The notes beneath the pieces were generated by a model. That model had not been told where the DNA came from. It searched no databases and saw only the letters and a list, made by a program, of their open reading frames with translations. Below are positions 1 to 8,246 of a DNA stretch of 39,888 bases, piece after piece; position 1 is the stretch's first letter; the number at the start of each line of letters is the position of its first letter. The position numbers and the translations under genes are program-made. The DNA comes from a virus: the IMG/VR virus record IMGVR_UViG_3300044971_003419, positions 1 through 39,888 of that record. The stretch is one strand, 5' to 3'.

Positions 1-83
1 CAGCACCGTTCCGATAGGCTTCAGACCTTGCGCAACAAGCGGAATGTAGGGGAACTCATCCTCGGCGGCTTCATTCGCGCTGG
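1..83. repeat. Terminal direct repeat, left copy
   Basis: Bases 1-83 are identical to 39806-39888. The repeat lies inside one gene that reads through the junction in frame (from 480 down to 1, then 39805 down to 39326). The simplest reading is that the ends overlap because the molecule was circular or circularly permuted, and the unique genome is 39,805 bp. A true 83-bp packaged terminal repeat is less likely because it would cut a structural gene. Confidence 0.95.
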
Positions 84-480
84 TCTCAATGTAGGTCGCG
101 GTCGTGCGGTCGTCCCACGCGACATTCACGGCGGTGTCGATATTCAGCAGGTCGCCAGATGCCGTGAAAGTGACGCGCTTGATTCGCCACACAGGGTCCG
201 ATAATTGCGAGCCCTGCACAGCGCGGCCAATATAGGAGGTGGTTCCCACATAGTCGGACTCGTAGGTGTAGACGCCGGTCTGGAATCCATCGCCCACCGG
301 CGTGCGGGCCTCGGTCAAATAAACCTCGGGCCAATCAAAGAATGTCCAAGCCGTCGCGGCAGCGGTGGTGAGATACTCGGCGAGCGCGGAAGCCTGCGAG
401 GCCATAAGCGGCTGCGCGGGGTCGATGCCCATGCGGGAGATCACGCCATCGCGGACGGTGCGGTAGGGCGTCGCTTTCAT
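1..480 (-). CDS. Virion structural protein, 5' part (gene crosses the window ends)
   Basis: The ATG at 480-478 overlaps the portal stop as ATGA, so the gene is coupled to the portal. Reading leftward gives MKATPYRTVRDGVISRMG, runs to base 1 without a stop, and continues in frame at 39805, ending at 39326. The whole protein is about 319 aa. The N-terminal half has a tryptophan/tyrosine-rich segment (WTFFDWPEVYLTEA). Position directly after the portal and before the fibre genes suggests a head-tail connector or tail adaptor, but I recognise no family with confidence. Any annotation made without circularising would split it into two fragments. Confidence 0.8.
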   Translation of the reverse strand, partial: MKATPYRTVRDGVISRMGIDPAQPLMASQASALAEYLTTAAATAWTFFDWPEVYLTEARTPVGDGFQTGVYTYESDYVGTTSYIGRAVQGSQLSDPVWRIKRVTFTASGDLLNIDTAVNVAWDDRTTATYIETSANEAAEDEFPYIPLVAQGLKPIGTVL

Positions 481-2570
481 TGTGCTCCTCCTTGCTGCAA
501 GGCGGGCAGGGTGCCTTGGCGGCCGATCTGGGCGTTTTGTTGTTGCTGGAGCTGGAAGTTGAAACCCTTCATGCGGGCTTCGATCATGTTGCGGAAAATC
601 TCGTCTTGCTGGATGCGCTGTTGCAGGGCGGGGTTCGCCTGGATGATGCCTTGGAGGACTTGGGCGCGTAGCTGGTGGTTCTGCCCTTCGGCGGGAAGTT
701 CGGGCTCGGTGCCTGCGGCGATCTTCGTGAAGGCGAGTTGCTCTTCGTTGGCTTCCATGGCGGCGGCGGGGCCGGGGTCGCGGACGAGCATTTCGGCAAG
801 AACGGGATCGACGGCGCTCATGATGAATTTAATAAGACCGGCGCGGTCGATGACTCCGGCGGTATCCATCGGCACGATGGCTTTGCTGATGTAGTCGAGC
901 TTTGCGCCGAGGGCTTCGGCGTCGAGGTTTCGGGCGTCCCAATCAATGATGAGGTCGAACTTGCCTTGGATGCTTTCGCGGTCGGCTTGGAAGGGGAGGA
1001 CTTGACCGCCGGAGACGCGGAGGATTTGGACGGGCAGCATGTATTGCTGCATGAGCTGGTAGGTCTGGGTGACGATGGCTTTGAAATCGCGGAGCCAGCG
1101 ATCGACTGTGTGCTGCTGGACGAGGGCGGTGTAGTTTGGGTCCACGCCCTCTCCAGCCATGCCGAAGTATTCGTTCACATCGCGACGCACGGCGCGTTCG
1201 ATCTCGATGGTGCCTTGGTCGAAGGGCGGGGGCTGCATCCAGCCGATTTCGTTGGGGCGGCGCTCGGGGATTTGGACGGCGGGGCCGAGGATGATGTCGA
1301 GCTTGCCACGGTTGGCGGGCACGCGCATGGGCGGCAGGATGGCGATTCCGGCGCGGTCGGTGCGATAGTCGCGCTGGGTTTTGATTTCCGCCTGCATGGT
1401 GCTGACGATCTCGGGGATGCCTCGGGCTTCGATGAGGCAGCGGGTGACGCGCTCGCGGGGGAGTTCGATGAAAGGATATTCGCCGTGCGAGTAGGGGGAG
1501 ATTTCCTCTTTGGCGAAGATGTCTACATTCGGGTGCATGACCCGGCACATGATTTTTGTGGCTCCGGTCTTCTCGTCGGTTTCCTTGGAATAGACATGCC
1601 AGATTTCCACCAGGTCGCGGTGGTCTTGCCAGAGGATGGAGTCGCGGCGGTTGGTGTTCTGGTGGGCGTAGATCGGCCAAAGGCTGGTGCCTTTGTAGTT
1701 CTCGGCCTTCTCGTAAAATTCGTAGGGGTAGCCTTCGGTGACGGTGCGCTCTTCCAACTCCTCGCAAGTCACCATCTCGCGGCGGGCGATCCAGGGGGCG
1801 CGTTGGAGGTCGTAGGTGGCGGTGGGGAAAATGATGTCGTTAAAAGGTTCGAGGGCGGTCCACTCGGGCTTGCTCTCAAAGATGTAGGGCTCGGTGTATT
1901 CCACCGTGCCGCCTTCGCGGAGCTTGCGGACATTGGCGGCGGTGCCGGTGCCGGGGGCGAATTGCTCGGCGAGCTCGATGGCGATCTCTTCTTGGAGGGG
2001 ATCGAGGATTGCGCCGATGAGCATGGCGAGCGGCGAGGCGGGGTCGCCCTGCTCTTGGGCCATGACGATGAGGTCTTCGAGGCTGACGCTCTTCTGCTCA
2101 ATGCGTGTCGTCGTTTTCCAAAACACGCCCATGATGGCGAGGCCGTAGGTGGCGCGGATGTTGAGGGCTAGTTCGAGTTCGCGGCGGAGGTCGGAGGCGC
2201 AGTGGGTGAAGAGCATCCACTTCAGCACGGCCTCGGCGGCGGTGCGGGAGAGGGAGTCCGAGGATTCGACCGGCATCATTTGAAGGCGGGCGGCGAAGGT
2301 GGCGGTGAGGCAAAGCTGGGCCTCGCGGTTGCAGACGAGATCGGCGAGGCGGATGCGGCTGTCGGCGGAGCCTTCCCAGGGGAAGACATTTCGCCCGTAG
2401 TTGCTGGCCCACTTGCGGCCATCGGAGGATTGGCCATCCCACAGCGCCATGCGGGTATCGTAGTTCCGCGAGCGGAGGGTCGAGAACCAGCCGCCATCGG
2501 TGGCCGCTTCGGTGAGCTGGCCGATCCAATACTTTGTGTCCCGAGTTTCCTCGGCGGAGTCTTTAATCAT
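477..2570 (-). CDS. Portal protein
   Basis: 697 aa, forming the dodecameric ring at the capsid vertex through which DNA is packaged and ejected. The start chosen is the ATG at 2570 (MIKDSAEETRDTKYW), which overlaps the preceding gene's stop as ATGA; 43 further in-frame codons upstream belong to the overlapping gene. The length and the motif EIKTQRDYRTDRAGIAI, followed by a helical region (VNEYFG, QHTVDRWLRDFKAIV) and a Gln-rich C-terminus, match large podovirus-type portals such as the P22 group. It ends by an ATGA overlap with the next structural gene. Unusually it follows the capsid gene rather than the terminase. Family assignment is by recalled pattern, not a search. Confidence 0.88.
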   Translation of the reverse strand: MIKDSAEETRDTKYWIGQLTEAATDGGWFSTLRSRNYDTRMALWDGQSSDGRKWASNYGRNVFPWEGSADSRIRLADLVCNREAQLCLTATFAARLQMMPVESSDSLSRTAAEAVLKWMLFTHCASDLRRELELALNIRATYGLAIMGVFWKTTTRIEQKSVSLEDLIVMAQEQGDPASPLAMLIGAILDPLQEEIAIELAEQFAPGTGTAANVRKLREGGTVEYTEPYIFESKPEWTALEPFNDIIFPTATYDLQRAPWIARREMVTCEELEERTVTEGYPYEFYEKAENYKGTSLWPIYAHQNTNRRDSILWQDHRDLVEIWHVYSKETDEKTGATKIMCRVMHPNVDIFAKEEISPYSHGEYPFIELPRERVTRCLIEARGIPEIVSTMQAEIKTQRDYRTDRAGIAILPPMRVPANRGKLDIILGPAVQIPERRPNEIGWMQPPPFDQGTIEIERAVRRDVNEYFGMAGEGVDPNYTALVQQHTVDRWLRDFKAIVTQTYQLMQQYMLPVQILRVSGGQVLPFQADRESIQGKFDLIIDWDARNLDAEALGAKLDYISKAIVPMDTAGVIDRAGLIKFIMSAVDPVLAEMLVRDPGPAAAMEANEEQLAFTKIAAGTEPELPAEGQNHQLRAQVLQGIIQANPALQQRIQQDEIFRNMIEARMKGFNFQLQQQQNAQIGRQGTLPALQQGGAQ

Positions 2571-2920
2571 GCGGTGCGGAGTCCGGGCATGAGGATGGCG
2601 AACTTCCCTGTGCCGCCGCATTTCACGACGCACTGCGGGAAGTTGCGTTTGAACCACGCGATGAAATCGGAGTCGCGCCAGCAGCCGGGCACTTTCCAAT
2701 TCCAGAAGTGATAAATTTGGGGGTCAACGGAGAGGGTCAAAGCGCCCACGCCCTCGATGGAGCGGAGGTCTTGCTTGGCGTGGTCGGCGGCGATGGCGTG
2801 CTGGCGGGCGTCGGCTTGCACGGCGCGGGAGTTCCACTGCTGGAACAACTCGCTTTTCGCTCCTTCGGCGAGGTCGCCGGGGAGGTCGCTGAGGGCTTCT
2901 TTGAGGATTTCCATTGTCAA
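2567..2920 (-). CDS. Small protein between capsid and portal genes
   Basis: 117 aa (MTMEILKEALSDLPGDLAEG). It begins at the ATG at 2920 and ends in an ATGA overlap with the portal. It is hydrophilic, with a tryptophan-containing middle (FWNWKVPGCWRDSDFIAWFK) and no membrane segment. Its place between the capsid and portal genes makes a head-completion or minor head role plausible. I do not recognise the family. Confidence 0.75.
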   Translation of the reverse strand: MTMEILKEALSDLPGDLAEGAKSELFQQWNSRAVQADARQHAIAADHAKQDLRSIEGVGALTLSVDPQIYHFWNWKVPGCWRDSDFIAWFKRNFPQCVVKCGGTGKFAILMPGLRTA

Positions 2921-2989
2921 AAAGGGGAGCCCGGTTGCCGGTGGCCTGTCCTGAGACGAGGGGCCACCGGCAAGGGCTGGGGGGCGGAA

Positions 2990-4000
2990 TTAGGTCGTTG
3001 CGGCAAATTTGCCGAGAACCTGCGGGTTGCTGACCGCTACGCCGAAGATGGCGTCGCAGAAGCCACGGCGTCCACCGCCACGGTCTTCAAGCTCTTCCAT
3101 TCTTGGTTTGCGATTGAACCCGATGGACACGAGGTCCATGTCGAGCACATAGCCACGGGCTGCCGAGACGGCGGCTGCCGCGCCATGAGCGAGGTAGGTC
3201 GAAACGTGCAATGAGAGAACGCCAAAATCTCCCTCATACAGGTCGATAGTGTTCACGATCTTCTTGTCGGAAACATTGCTGTTGAAGGTGCGCACGGAGG
3301 ACATGACATCCGTCGAGCCCGCTGTGGTGCGGATGAAGTTGGTGAACGCACGCTTGAGGCTGGTGCCGCAAACGAGGTCGTAGTTGCGACGAGCGCGACG
3401 GACCTTGAAGATGCTCTCCAAGACATCAATGACATTGCTCTCGGTGAGAGAAGCAGTGGCAGTGGTGTTGATCGACGCGGCAGGGGTGCGGAACGCGGCG
3501 GGAACGGCGGTGGCTAAATCGGCCTGCGCGGTGGCTTTGATCCATTCGCCGATGCCACGGGTTTTGTAGGGGGCTGCGCCGGATTGAACCTGGCTGTCGT
3601 TGTCGGAGCCCATGATGGCTTCGATGTCCACTTTGAGTTCGACGAGGGCTTTGGCGGCGGCTTTGTTGAAAGCCTGCTTTTTGCCAACTCCAGCCAAATC
3701 AGAGACTTGCTCCACGAGATCATCGACCTGGAAGCTGCGGCGGACTTTTTGGATGCGGCCCGAGAGGAGTTCGCGGTTCGCGTGCTGGTCGTCGAAGCTG
3801 GTGACATCATCGTTGGCGAGGACGCCAGCGGTTTGTGGGTCGTTGTAGCGGTCGGCGGGCCAGGAAAATAAAACATTCGTAGGCTCTTTTGATTTCTTGC
3901 AGAGGCTGAACAGGGGTGTGTCGCCGGGTTCGATGAGGACCATCGCGTCGGAGAGATCCTCGCGTTGGCCTTTGACTGTGGTGATGGGGGTAGCTGGCAT
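2990..4000 (-). CDS. Major capsid protein, SU10-like
   Basis: 336 aa, expected to be an HK97-fold shell protein. The N-terminus (VKGQREDLSDAMVLIEPGDT, then PLFS, a Trp-containing segment and SFDDQHANRELLSGRIQKV) follows the pattern I associate with the SU10 major capsid family: QREDLSD, an E/D-DTP turn, then an N-R-x-L-x-x-R/K-x-Q-K segment. It follows a scaffold-like gene, as expected. The start is the ATG at 4000; the leader is rich in CCACC and carries a truncated heptad (AAAACTTAAAACC) with no Shine-Dalgarno motif. Confidence in the role is high; the subfamily is recalled, not searched. Confidence 0.9.
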   Translation of the reverse strand: MPATPITTVKGQREDLSDAMVLIEPGDTPLFSLCKKSKEPTNVLFSWPADRYNDPQTAGVLANDDVTSFDDQHANRELLSGRIQKVRRSFQVDDLVEQVSDLAGVGKKQAFNKAAAKALVELKVDIEAIMGSDNDSQVQSGAAPYKTRGIGEWIKATAQADLATAVPAAFRTPAASINTTATASLTESNVIDVLESIFKVRRARRNYDLVCGTSLKRAFTNFIRTTAGSTDVMSSVRTFNSNVSDKKIVNTIDLYEGDFGVLSLHVSTYLAHGAAAAVSAARGYVLDMDLVSIGFNRKPRMEELEDRGGGRRGFCDAIFGVAVSNPQVLGKFAATT

Positions 4001-4036
4001 GGTGGTGGTTTGGGGGTTTTAAGTTTTGGGTTGGGT

Positions 4037-5086
4037 TTAGTTGAAAAGTGAGGCGACGAAATTTTCGGCGGCATCACGGTTTCCTGACTTCTTCAACACT
4101 TCGAGCGGGTCGGCTTTGGTTTTGGTTTTGGGGGCGGCGGAGGGGCTGACAACCTTGGGAGCGACGGCGGGTTTCGCGGGAGCGGCGGGAGCTTTTGGCT
4201 TGGCCGCTGCGGATTTTTTGGCCATGGCCTCGGCTTGCTGGAAGCGGAGGGCTTGGCCGCGAATGGCGTCGCCGATGATGAGTTCGAGATTCGGGAGCTT
4301 GGCGATGCCGGGATAAGCTTGCAGCGTGGTGAGCATCATCTTGCGGGCCGGGGAGTCGTCTTGGAAAAGCTCGGGATAAACCTGCCGGGCTTCTTGCTGG
4401 AAGGTCTCGCGCTGGGTGAGGTAGTTCCGGCGGGCGGGCTCGGCTTTGAGGATTTGGCGGGCGACTCGCAGGCGCTCTTGAAGCTCTTGCTTCGTGAACT
4501 TGCGGGTGGACCCGTCTCCCATAGGCACTTCCACTTCGCCTTCCATATCGGCCTTGGCAATGAGGTCGGGCACATTGTCGAGGACGGTGTTGGCGGCGGC
4601 GAGGCGGCTTTCGAGGATTTCGGCGGTGGTGACATCGGCGAGGGGGTCGCTGGCGTCTTGCACGACGATGGGCTGGGCTTTTGTGAGCGCATCTCGGGCG
4701 GCGGCGAGTTCGGCTTGGAGGGTGGTGGCTTGCTCCTCGGCGCTTTTGGCGCGGGCGGTGAGCTTGTCCACGCGCTTGGTGAGTTTCCTCACGGCGGCGG
4801 GTTCGGCCTCTACGGTCTCCTCGTCGGGGTCTTCGTCGTCGGTGGTGTCGTCGGTTTCCTCGGGCTCGTCGTCTGCTTCGTCGGAGGGATCGGACGAATC
4901 GGACGAATCTTCGGGGGAATCTTCGGTCTCGGTTTCTTCGGTTGGGGTGTTGTCAGGCGTCTCATCCGCGATTGCTTCCTGGTCGGCCTCGGGGGCCGCC
5001 GGAGATGTCTCATCCACGGTGGGGAGGGTGACTCCCAGCGCGTCGATGACTTCGCCGATGCTGAATGCTGATTCTGTCTGGTCCAT
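4037..5086 (-). CDS. Capsid scaffolding protein (probable)
   Basis: 349 aa from the ATG at 5086 (MDQTESAFSIGEVIDALGV); an in-frame TTG at 5104 would add six residues. Residues 20-100 are extremely acidic (runs of E, D, T and S), followed by a long charged helical region with coiled-coil character (KLTKRVDKLTARAKSAEEQA) and a basic, Ala/Pro/Lys-rich tail before the C-terminus. That composition, and its place immediately upstream of the capsid gene, are typical of scaffolding proteins that bind the capsid protein through a basic C-terminal domain. No protease motif was seen. Confidence 0.8.
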   Translation of the reverse strand: MDQTESAFSIGEVIDALGVTLPTVDETSPAAPEADQEAIADETPDNTPTEETETEDSPEDSSDSSDPSDEADDEPEETDDTTDDEDPDEETVEAEPAAVRKLTKRVDKLTARAKSAEEQATTLQAELAAARDALTKAQPIVVQDASDPLADVTTAEILESRLAAANTVLDNVPDLIAKADMEGEVEVPMGDGSTRKFTKQELQERLRVARQILKAEPARRNYLTQRETFQQEARQVYPELFQDDSPARKMMLTTLQAYPGIAKLPNLELIIGDAIRGQALRFQQAEAMAKKSAAAKPKAPAAPAKPAVAPKVVSPSAAPKTKTKADPLEVLKKSGNRDAAENFVASLFN

Positions 5087-5230
5087 GGTTTGTGGTGCGT
5101 CCAAGTCGCGGTGTCAGAACTGAGGTTTTATGCGGCTCCGCACGGTTTCCACGGAGTTCGCGGCGAGCAGTTCAGCCCTCGCTTGCGAAAGGAAATGCCT
5201 GCGAAATGCGGGGAGCGGAAGGGGGTGCTG

Positions 5231-5280
5231 GCGCAATGGGCGCTAACGGGAGCTAATGGGTGCTAACGGGGGCTAAAAAG
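5231..5280. repeat. Five-unit tandem array with a 10-bp period
   Basis: Five consecutive decamers: GCGCAATGGG, CGCTAACGGG, AGCTAATGGG, TGCTAACGGG, GGCTAAAAAG. The conserved core is GCTAAYGGG (CCRTTAGC on the other strand). A 10-bp period puts each unit on the same face of the helix, as in arrays for cooperative DNA-binding proteins. It lies about 145 bp upstream of the scaffold start. It could be an activator site for late genes or a packaging recognition site. Confidence 0.75.
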
Positions 5281-5293
5281 ATTGCAGAAAAGA

Positions 5294-5326
5294 TTAACCA
5301 CAGAGGACACAGAGGGCACGGAGAGG
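5294..5326 (+). repeat. CACAGAGG repeat, copy 1
   Basis: Three 9-bp units (CCACAGAGG, ACACAGAGG, GCACGGAGA) preceded by TTAA. It is the only copy not touching a coding end; it lies 14 bp beyond the decamer array and together with copy 2 brackets the three small genes at 5472-6126. Confidence 0.9.
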
Positions 5327-5471
5327 AAGGGGAAGAAGACAGGGACGGGTGCGCGCTCCCTTTTCAAACGCCGGGTTTCCAAGGTTGCGCCGCCTACCCC
5401 GCCATGCGGCGGATCGGTGACTCGGCAATATGCCTCCCGACCTCGATGCGCACCATACGGTGCCATCCGTG

Positions 5472-5723
5472 TTATGCGTCTGCCTGTCGAAATTTGTTTT
5501 GGAAAGCCTCGGAGCGGGTGCGCTCGATTTCTTCGCGGAGGGTGCGGAGGGCTTCGAGGCCACCGGCGCTGTGGGCGAGGAGGCCGGGGTTCTGCGCGGT
5601 CTGTGGCATGCAGGTGATTTCGGCGGCGTCCTCGATGGCGTCGGTAATTTTTGCGATGACGCTGCGGAACCAAAGTTCCTCGGGCGGCACGCACCAGGCG
5701 GCTTGCAAGTCTTCGGCGCTCAT
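5472..5723 (-). CDS. Hypothetical 83-aa protein
   Basis: MSAEDLQAAWCVPPEELW is the N-terminus. The chosen ATG at 5723 overlaps the upstream stop by one base (TGATG); a longer in-frame extension only shadows neighbouring genes. The sequence is charged and helical, ending in a heptad-like stretch (LREEIERTRSEAFQNKF). No family is recognised. It is the last gene of a three-gene group between two CACAGAGG repeats. Confidence 0.65.
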   Translation of the reverse strand: MSAEDLQAAWCVPPEELWFRSVIAKITDAIEDAAEITCMPQTAQNPGLLAHSAGGLEALRTLREEIERTRSEAFQNKFRQADA

Positions 5724-5977
5724 CAAAAGGGAATGTCGGGAGACTCGGGGAGCGAGGCGGAATGCGGCTCGGCGGTGGAATCCTCGCGGGGTTTCTTCTG
5801 CTCGAAGTAGAGCTTGAAATACTTTTCTCCGCTGTCGCGGCTTTCGTTCACATACGCGCTGATCCAATACTCGCGGCCTTCGATGGTGCAGGAGCCTTTG
5901 TGCGTGGGGTGCGTTTCCTTTTCCTTTTTCTTGTTGCGGCTCAGGCTGCCGTGGTTGTCGGTGCGTTTGGTGCTCAT
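5723..5977 (-). CDS. Small conserved phage protein, function unknown
   Basis: 84 aa. The pattern GSLSRNKKKEKETHPTHKGS followed by CTIEGREYWISAYVNESRD and EKYFKLYFEQKK matches a small beta-rich protein I remember from many phage and plasmid genomes (usually GSLFKNDRKEKETHPDY followed by EYWISGW). Its function is unknown to me. It has ATGA overlap with the HTH gene upstream and TGATG overlap with the gene downstream. Confidence 0.75.
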   Translation of the reverse strand: MSTKRTDNHGSLSRNKKKEKETHPTHKGSCTIEGREYWISAYVNESRDSGEKYFKLYFEQKKPREDSTAEPHSASLPESPDIPF

Positions 5978-6126
5978 GCGAGTTTTTCGAGATCAGCGGC
6001 GCGATACCAGGCGCGGGCTCCTTCGCGGCGAATGGGGCGGAGAATGCCGGAGTCGATGAGTTTGGTGATTTGCTTTGCGGAAACGCCCAGTCGGGCCATG
6101 ACATCGCGGCGGCGGAGTAGTTTCAT
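5974..6126 (-). CDS. Small HTH DNA-binding protein (MerR/AlpA-like)
   Basis: 50 aa, start ATG at 6126. A winged helix-turn-helix of the excisionase/AlpA type is visible: LLRRRDVMARLGVSAKQI, then ITKLIDSGILRPIR and a final AWYRAADLEKL. Such proteins bind DNA and act as recombination directionality factors or regulators. It sits just downstream of TerL, beyond CACAGAGG copy 2, and overlaps the next gene by ATGA. It could be a cassette regulator; a packaging role is possible but unsupported. Confidence 0.75.
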   Translation of the reverse strand: MKLLRRRDVMARLGVSAKQITKLIDSGILRPIRREGARAWYRAADLEKLA

Positions 6127-6165
6127 GCTTAGGGAGATTTTACGGGGGGAGGTCAAGGGAGGGGA

Positions 6166-6197
6166 TTGACCACAGAGGACACAGAGGACACGGAGGG
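6166..6197 (+). repeat. CACAGAGG repeat, copy 2
   Basis: Units CCACAGAGG, ACACAGAGG, ACACGGAGG. It fills most of the gap between the TerL stop codon (6203-6205) and the start of the HTH gene (6126). Confidence 0.9.
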
Positions 6198-6202
6198 AGG
6201 AT

Positions 6203-7912
6203 TTAGTAGCAGCCGCCTCCTCGGGTGCGGAGGGAATCCGGGTCCACATATTCGACATCTTTGGCGAGGACGATGTAGCGGAGAACATCAATCCAGTCTT
6301 TGGTTGCGCCGTGCTTTCCGTCTTTGCCAGTCCAAGTTTTGAGGGAGTAGATGAGATTTTGGCAACGCTCGCTGATGTAGAGTCTCGGGGAGTTATCGGA
6401 CCCAAGGGGACGCTCCTCGTCGAAGGCGAGCCAATCGTTGATGATGCCGACGCCTTCAGTGATGGCTTTGCCGGAGGTGGCTTTGAAATGTAGGCCCATA
6501 CGGTCTTCGCATTGCTCGATGAGCGTGCGCACGCCTTCTTCAGTCATGGTGGGGGTGTTGCCGTAGCGAGAATCCATCCAGCGTTCTTCGACTTTGGCGA
6601 TGTCGTCGGCTTTCTCGGCAGCCTCGATGACGGCTTTGTATTCTTTGAATCCAAACCAGCAGCAGGCTTTTTGGGCGGGGCCAGGGCGGCCATCTTCGAG
6701 CTTGCCATCAGCCTCAGCCCACGGGCCGGGGTATCCGACACCTTCGATGTATTCCAGTTGGTTTGGCCATTCGCGGTAAATCCAACAACGGTTGTCTGGA
6801 GTAAATCGAATCCACAACATGGCCCACGCTTTCCCTTCGCCGGGATCGACGAAGTGGAAGACGGTTCCCGCTCTGGGAACTTTGTCGTGAGGGACGACAT
6901 GAACATTCTCGCGGAATTTCGGGAACATGGACATCCGCGCTTTGGTGGGGACGCCGTAGGCTCGCATCAAGATTCGCTCGCGGTTGCTGCCGCGCAGTTC
7001 GGTCTCCATGGCCTCGGGGTTGCCGAAGGGGTTGTCGGCGGTGTGGAAATAAACGACGCGGGCTTTTTCCCTGGTGCATTGCTGGACGCGGGGGACGGTC
7101 TCCAAGCCGATGAGGTTGCCATCGCGGTAGCGGGGAAGGAGCGGGGCGGGGCATTCTTCCAAGGTCTTCGCGCCATCGAGGTATTCTTTGACGGTGGTGG
7201 TGTAGCCTTCGATCGGTGTGAAGCCGATGCCGAGTTCGCCGTCGCGGGTAAGTAGCCTAAAACGAAGGGCTTCCAACCACAGCGGGGTGACTAATTCGTC
7301 TGCCCAACAGAAATTTAACTCGGCACCTTCTATCGAGGTGACTTCCATCGAATAGAACTTGAACCAGCATTGGGAGCCATTCGGCAGCACGAAGCTGTTT
7401 TCGGTGAAGCCGCCTTTCTGCGAGTAGGTGATGTTGGCGACGGCACCTTTTTTGAGTTTGCCGCTGGCGCTGGGTTTCCACTCTTTCGGCAAATACTCCC
7501 ACAAGTAGGGTTGCTGGTTTTGGATGCTGGCGGCTTCGGTGGATTGGAGGCACCAGACTTTTGCGCCGGGTTTCTCAACGAGGTGTTGCATGGCGCGGCG
7601 GGCGAAGTAGCGGGACTTGCCGGAGCGGTTGCCGCCAAGGATGAGGAGTTCGGTGACGCCTTTGGGGAATTTCTCGCGCAGGTCGGCATAGGCGGAATCG
7701 GCGCGCTGCCAGGCGGGGTTTAGCCAGCCGTAGCGCCACGGGTCTTCGACCATGCGGGCGATCTGCTCCTCGCGCTCGCGGTGGATGGCGAGAAGTTGGG
7801 CCTCGGTGGCGGCGAGCTTTTGGCCTCGGTAGCGGACGACGAAGCTGCCATCGGGGCGGCGGCCTTCGACTTCGATGGGGGGGATGACGGGGTTGGGGGT
7901 TTGGGGGATCAT
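6203..7912 (-). CDS. terL: Terminase large subunit (ATPase/nuclease)
   Basis: 569 aa; packages DNA into the prohead by ATP-driven translocation and cuts the concatemer. Walker A is GGNRSGKS (93-100), Walker B NFCWADE (about 200-206). The RNase H-like nuclease has FVDPGEGK (Asp356), MDSRYGN (Asp447) and KDWIDVLRY (Asp539/Asp542). The start ATG at 7912 overlaps the preceding stop as ATGA and directly abuts CACAGAGG copy 3, while copy 2 lies 5 bp beyond the stop, so the gene is bracketed by repeats. No obvious small subunit is adjacent. Confidence 0.95.
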   Translation of the reverse strand: MIPQTPNPVIPPIEVEGRRPDGSFVVRYRGQKLAATEAQLLAIHREREEQIARMVEDPWRYGWLNPAWQRADSAYADLREKFPKGVTELLILGGNRSGKSRYFARRAMQHLVEKPGAKVWCLQSTEAASIQNQQPYLWEYLPKEWKPSASGKLKKGAVANITYSQKGGFTENSFVLPNGSQCWFKFYSMEVTSIEGAELNFCWADELVTPLWLEALRFRLLTRDGELGIGFTPIEGYTTTVKEYLDGAKTLEECPAPLLPRYRDGNLIGLETVPRVQQCTREKARVVYFHTADNPFGNPEAMETELRGSNRERILMRAYGVPTKARMSMFPKFRENVHVVPHDKVPRAGTVFHFVDPGEGKAWAMLWIRFTPDNRCWIYREWPNQLEYIEGVGYPGPWAEADGKLEDGRPGPAQKACCWFGFKEYKAVIEAAEKADDIAKVEERWMDSRYGNTPTMTEEGVRTLIEQCEDRMGLHFKATSGKAITEGVGIINDWLAFDEERPLGSDNSPRLYISERCQNLIYSLKTWTGKDGKHGATKDWIDVLRYIVLAKDVEYVDPDSLRTRGGGCY

Positions 7913-8115
7913 TTGACCACAGAGGACACAGAGGGCACAGAGGAGGATTTGAGTTTATCTTCGCGGAGGCTTAACCAGGTGATGGCGCGTCCGGCGTCGC
8001 CGACATCTTCGGGGGTGACGCATTCGTCGGAGATGATGCCGTGGTCTTGCAGGAGATTGAGGGCGTGGGTGGGATCGAACCGGTGGGCGGTGAGGTAGTC
8101 GCGGAGGGAGTTCAT
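7909..8115 (-). CDS. Hypothetical 68-aa protein with a repeat-encoded C-terminus
   Basis: MNSLRDYLTAHRFDPTHALN followed by LLQDHGIISDECVTPEDVGD. It is coupled by ATGA overlap on both sides and lies directly upstream of terL. The body looks like a small helical protein I cannot name. The last 11 residues (SSVPSVSSVVK) are encoded entirely by CACAGAGG copy 3, so the natural end has apparently been replaced or extended by a repeat while the ATGA junction to terL was kept. Confidence 0.75.
   Translation of the reverse strand: MNSLRDYLTAHRFDPTHALNLLQDHGIISDECVTPEDVGDAGRAITWLSLREDKLKSSSVPSVSSVVK
7913..7946 (+). repeat. CACAGAGG repeat, copy 3 (inside coding sequence)
   Basis: Units CCACAGAGG, ACACAGAGG, GCACAGAGG. 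On the minus strand it encodes the last residues of the 68-aa protein and ends exactly at the terL start codon. Confidence 0.9.
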
Positions 8116-8246
8116 GGCTTTAGAGATTGCAGGAGGCGGCGGAGGCGAAGGGTGGCGATGATGCGGATCAAGTCGCGGTAGGGGCCGCGATATTCGGATA
8201 GGCCATGGCGCTTGATGTCGTTTTGGAATTCTTCAAGGTATGTCAT
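8112..8246 (-). CDS. Hypothetical 44-aa protein
   Basis: MTYLEEFQNDIKRHGLSEYR, then GPYRDLIRIIATLRLRRLLQ. The ATG at 8246 overlaps the zinc-ribbon stop (ATGA), and its own stop overlaps the next start the same way, which is the main support for this short gene. It is basic and helical; no family is recognised. Confidence 0.65.
   Translation of the reverse strand: MTYLEEFQNDIKRHGLSEYRGPYRDLIRIIATLRLRRLLQSLKP

Larger units (their letters stand above)
5087..5471. other. 385-bp gap upstream of the scaffold gene
   Basis: This is the largest noncoding interval in the leftward transcription unit. From the scaffold side it holds about 140 bp of plain leader (with a weak minus-strand GCATAAAAC that could be a -10), the 10-bp-period array at 5231-5280, one CACAGAGG repeat at 5294-5326, and about 140 bp that are not obviously coding on either strand. 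Short open frames exist on both strands but show no convincing codon pattern. Its place between packaging and capsid genes makes a late promoter or packaging site possible. Confidence 0.6.

Noticed and set aside
1-83. Physical direct terminal repeat used in packaging
   Set aside because: It would interrupt a structural gene, and its length is like an assembler overlap; circular overlap explains it better.
5282-5617. Plus-strand frame of 111 codons in the gap upstream of scaffold
   Set aside because: It runs through the CACAGAGG repeat and antisense to the 83-aa gene; no family pattern and the direction is opposite to all neighbours.
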